From an uncultured Opitutia bacterium (GTDB taxonomy: Bacteria > Verrucomicrobiota > Verrucomicrobiia > Opitutales > UBA953), in the NCBI GenBank assembly GCA_903882335.1, contig CAIRWP010000290.1, forward strand, positions 1 to 10,083: a DNA stretch of 10,083 bases, written 5' to 3'. Position 1 is the stretch's first letter. Each line of letters starts with the position of its first letter. Shown here one piece after another: positions 9,156 to 10,083 of the stretch. The notes beneath the pieces were generated by a model that saw only the letters and a list, made by a program, of their open reading frames with translations, ran no database searches and was not told the DNA's origin. Position numbers and translations under genes: made by a program.

Positions 9156-9998
9156 ATGAAGCTCCGCATCCTGCACCGGACCGAATACCGCTACGCGCTG
9201 CCGGTCCGGAACAACGTGAACGAGCTGCGGGTGACCCCCCTCAACAACCCGCGCCAGAAGCTCGGCCTGCATCTGGTCCGGGTCCTGCCGGCCGTCCGGA
9301 TGCACCGTTACCCCGACCTCTACCGCAACCCGGTGCACCGGTTCGAGATCGAGGAGCCGCACAAGGACCTGGTGATCGATGTCTCCAGCATCGTCGAAAC
9401 CCTCCCGACCCCCGTGGCGGGGGTGCCGACCGACGTCCCCTTGGCGGCCCTGAAGGACCCCGAAATCGTCGAGAGCTTCCAGCCCTACCTGCAGTCGGAC
9501 GGCCCGGTCCAGATCACCCCGGAGATCTGGCGGGCAGCCGTGGACGTCGAACAGGAGCGTCAGGACGTCTTCTCGACGGTCCTCGGACTGATGGATTACG
9601 TCCACGCGACCAGCAAGTACGTGCCCGGGGCGACGCATATCGGGACGACGACACCCGAGTTCTTCGCCGACCGCCGGGGGGTCTGCCAGGACTATGCCCA
9701 CCTGCTACTGGCCCTGGCCCGCGCGATCGCCCTGCCCGCCCGCTATGTCTGCGGCTACGTCTACGATGCCAAGCGCGGGGATGTGATCGGCAGCCACGCG
9801 TCGCACGCCTGGTGCGAGCTCTGGGTCCCGGGCTACGGGTGGCTGGGGGTCGACCCGACCAATAAGCGGGTGGTCCACGAGGCCTACGTGGCCTCGGCCG
9901 TGGGCCGGGATTACCGTGACGCCACCCCGGTCAGCGGGACCTACTGGGGCTCCGGTGACCGCGAAATGCGGGTGACGGTCCACGTGGAGTCCAAATAA
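9156..9998 (+). CDS. Transglutaminase-like family protein (bacterial transglutaminase N + papain-like core)
   Basis: The 280-aa product begins MKLRILHRTEYRYALPVRNN, matching the bacterial transglutaminase-like N-terminal beta domain (about 1-85). The papain-fold transglutaminase core follows. The Cys motif is RRGVCQDYAHLLLALARA with C177, the His motif is GSHASHAWCELWVPGYGWLG with H217, and the Asp motif is GVDPTN with D233, so the catalytic triad is intact. Bacterial members of this family are mostly thought to act as peptidases or amide-bond-modifying enzymes, and true cross-linking activity cannot be assumed. There is no signal peptide, so cytoplasmic action is inferred. It is the third gene of the ATP-grasp/alpha-E operon, which suggests it hydrolyses or transfers an amide product made by the ATP-grasp enzyme. 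No SD precedes the ATG. It converges on a minus-strand gene at the right edge. Confidence 0.92.
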   Translation: MKLRILHRTEYRYALPVRNNVNELRVTPLNNPRQKLGLHLVRVLPAVRMHRYPDLYRNPVHRFEIEEPHKDLVIDVSSIVETLPTPVAGVPTDVPLAALKDPEIVESFQPYLQSDGPVQITPEIWRAAVDVEQERQDVFSTVLGLMDYVHATSKYVPGATHIGTTTPEFFADRRGVCQDYAHLLLALARAIALPARYVCGYVYDAKRGDVIGSHASHAWCELWVPGYGWLGVDPTNKRVVHEAYVASAVGRDYRDATPVSGTYWGSGDREMRVTVHVESK

Positions 9999-10015
9999 CG
10001 GCCTACTCGGGCAAC

Positions 10016-10042
10016 AAAAAGGGCCCCGTTGCCGGGGCCCTT
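10016..10042 (-). terminator. Rho-independent terminator with GCAA tetraloop, minus strand
   Basis: Read on the minus strand, the stem AAGGGCCCCG pairs with CGGGGCCCTT around a GCAA (GNRA-type) loop. It is a perfect stem of eight GC pairs plus two A-T pairs. The 3' arm runs straight into a five-T tract complementary to 10016-10020. This is a textbook terminator for the gene whose stop codon is 10066-10068 on the minus strand. On the plus strand the hairpin is followed by TTAGGG rather than a U-tract, so it would terminate the transglutaminase operon only weakly. Confidence 0.88.
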
Positions 10043-10052
10043 AGGGCTAACC

Positions 10053-10070
10053 TCTAATCCGAAGATTAGA
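10053..10070 (-). other. Stable hairpin with cUUCGg tetraloop spanning the stop codon
   Basis: On the minus strand TCTAATC pairs with GATTAGA around TTCG. The loop is closed by C-G, giving the exceptionally stable C(UUCG)G tetraloop. The hairpin includes the TAA stop of the partial minus-strand gene and sits 10 nt ahead of the terminator stem. It could protect the mRNA 3' end from exonucleases; that role is an inference. Confidence 0.6.
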
Positions 10071-10083
10071 AGTTGTAGCGAAC
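10066..10083 (-). CDS. C-terminal end of a minus-strand gene, possibly an outer-membrane beta-barrel protein (partial)
   Basis: Only five codons and a stop are visible: Val-Arg-Tyr-Asn-Phe-TAA. A final Phe preceded at alternating positions by aromatic or hydrophobic residues is the known C-terminal signature of outer-membrane beta-barrel proteins (porins, TonB-dependent receptors) recognised by the BAM machinery. The strong minus-strand terminator 24 nt downstream supports a real gene ending here. With so little sequence the family assignment is tentative. Confidence 0.5.
   Translation of the reverse strand, partial: VRYNF

Overview
The window is GC-rich bacterial chromosome, about 65-70% GC by eye. 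It is packed with core-metabolism genes, has no phage, transposon, CRISPR, rRNA or tRNA signal, and shows almost no Shine-Dalgarno sequences before its start codons. Gene content, frequent GTG starts, the sigma factor with a Lys/Pro/Ala-rich N-terminus and the weak SD usage fit a member of the Verrucomicrobiota, most likely Opitutales/Opitutaceae. That assignment is an inference from style, not a database match.

Layout. On the minus strand from 2874 down to the left edge lie a GH13 debranching-type alpha-glucan hydrolase and the N-terminal 132 codons of type I glyceraldehyde-3-phosphate dehydrogenase (gap), cut by the window edge. Both belong to glucan and sugar catabolism. Divergent from them, on the plus strand, are a class I SAM-dependent methyltransferase of the RlmI-like family (2955-3836), anthranilate synthase component I (trpE, 3920-5416) and, 4 nt after trpE, a sigma-70 family sigma factor (5421-6560) with RpoS/RpoD-like regions 1.2-4.2 but no region 1.1.

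From 6669 to 9998 there is a tight three-gene operon: a circularly permuted ATP-grasp protein, an alpha-E domain protein (overlapping it by the ATGA tetranucleotide) and a bacterial transglutaminase-like protein 10 nt later. This trio is a widely conserved but biochemically uncharacterised module, predicted from comparative genomics to make and process a peptide or peptide-like modification. It is the best candidate in the window for an undescribed system. Here the alpha-E protein ends in eight consecutive glutamines directly upstream of the transglutaminase-fold gene.

At the right edge the operon converges on a minus-strand gene of which only the last five codons (VRYNF-stop) are visible. 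A terminal Phe suggests an outer-membrane beta-barrel protein. That gene is followed by a cUUCGg hairpin over its stop codon and a strong Rho-independent terminator with a GCAA tetraloop.
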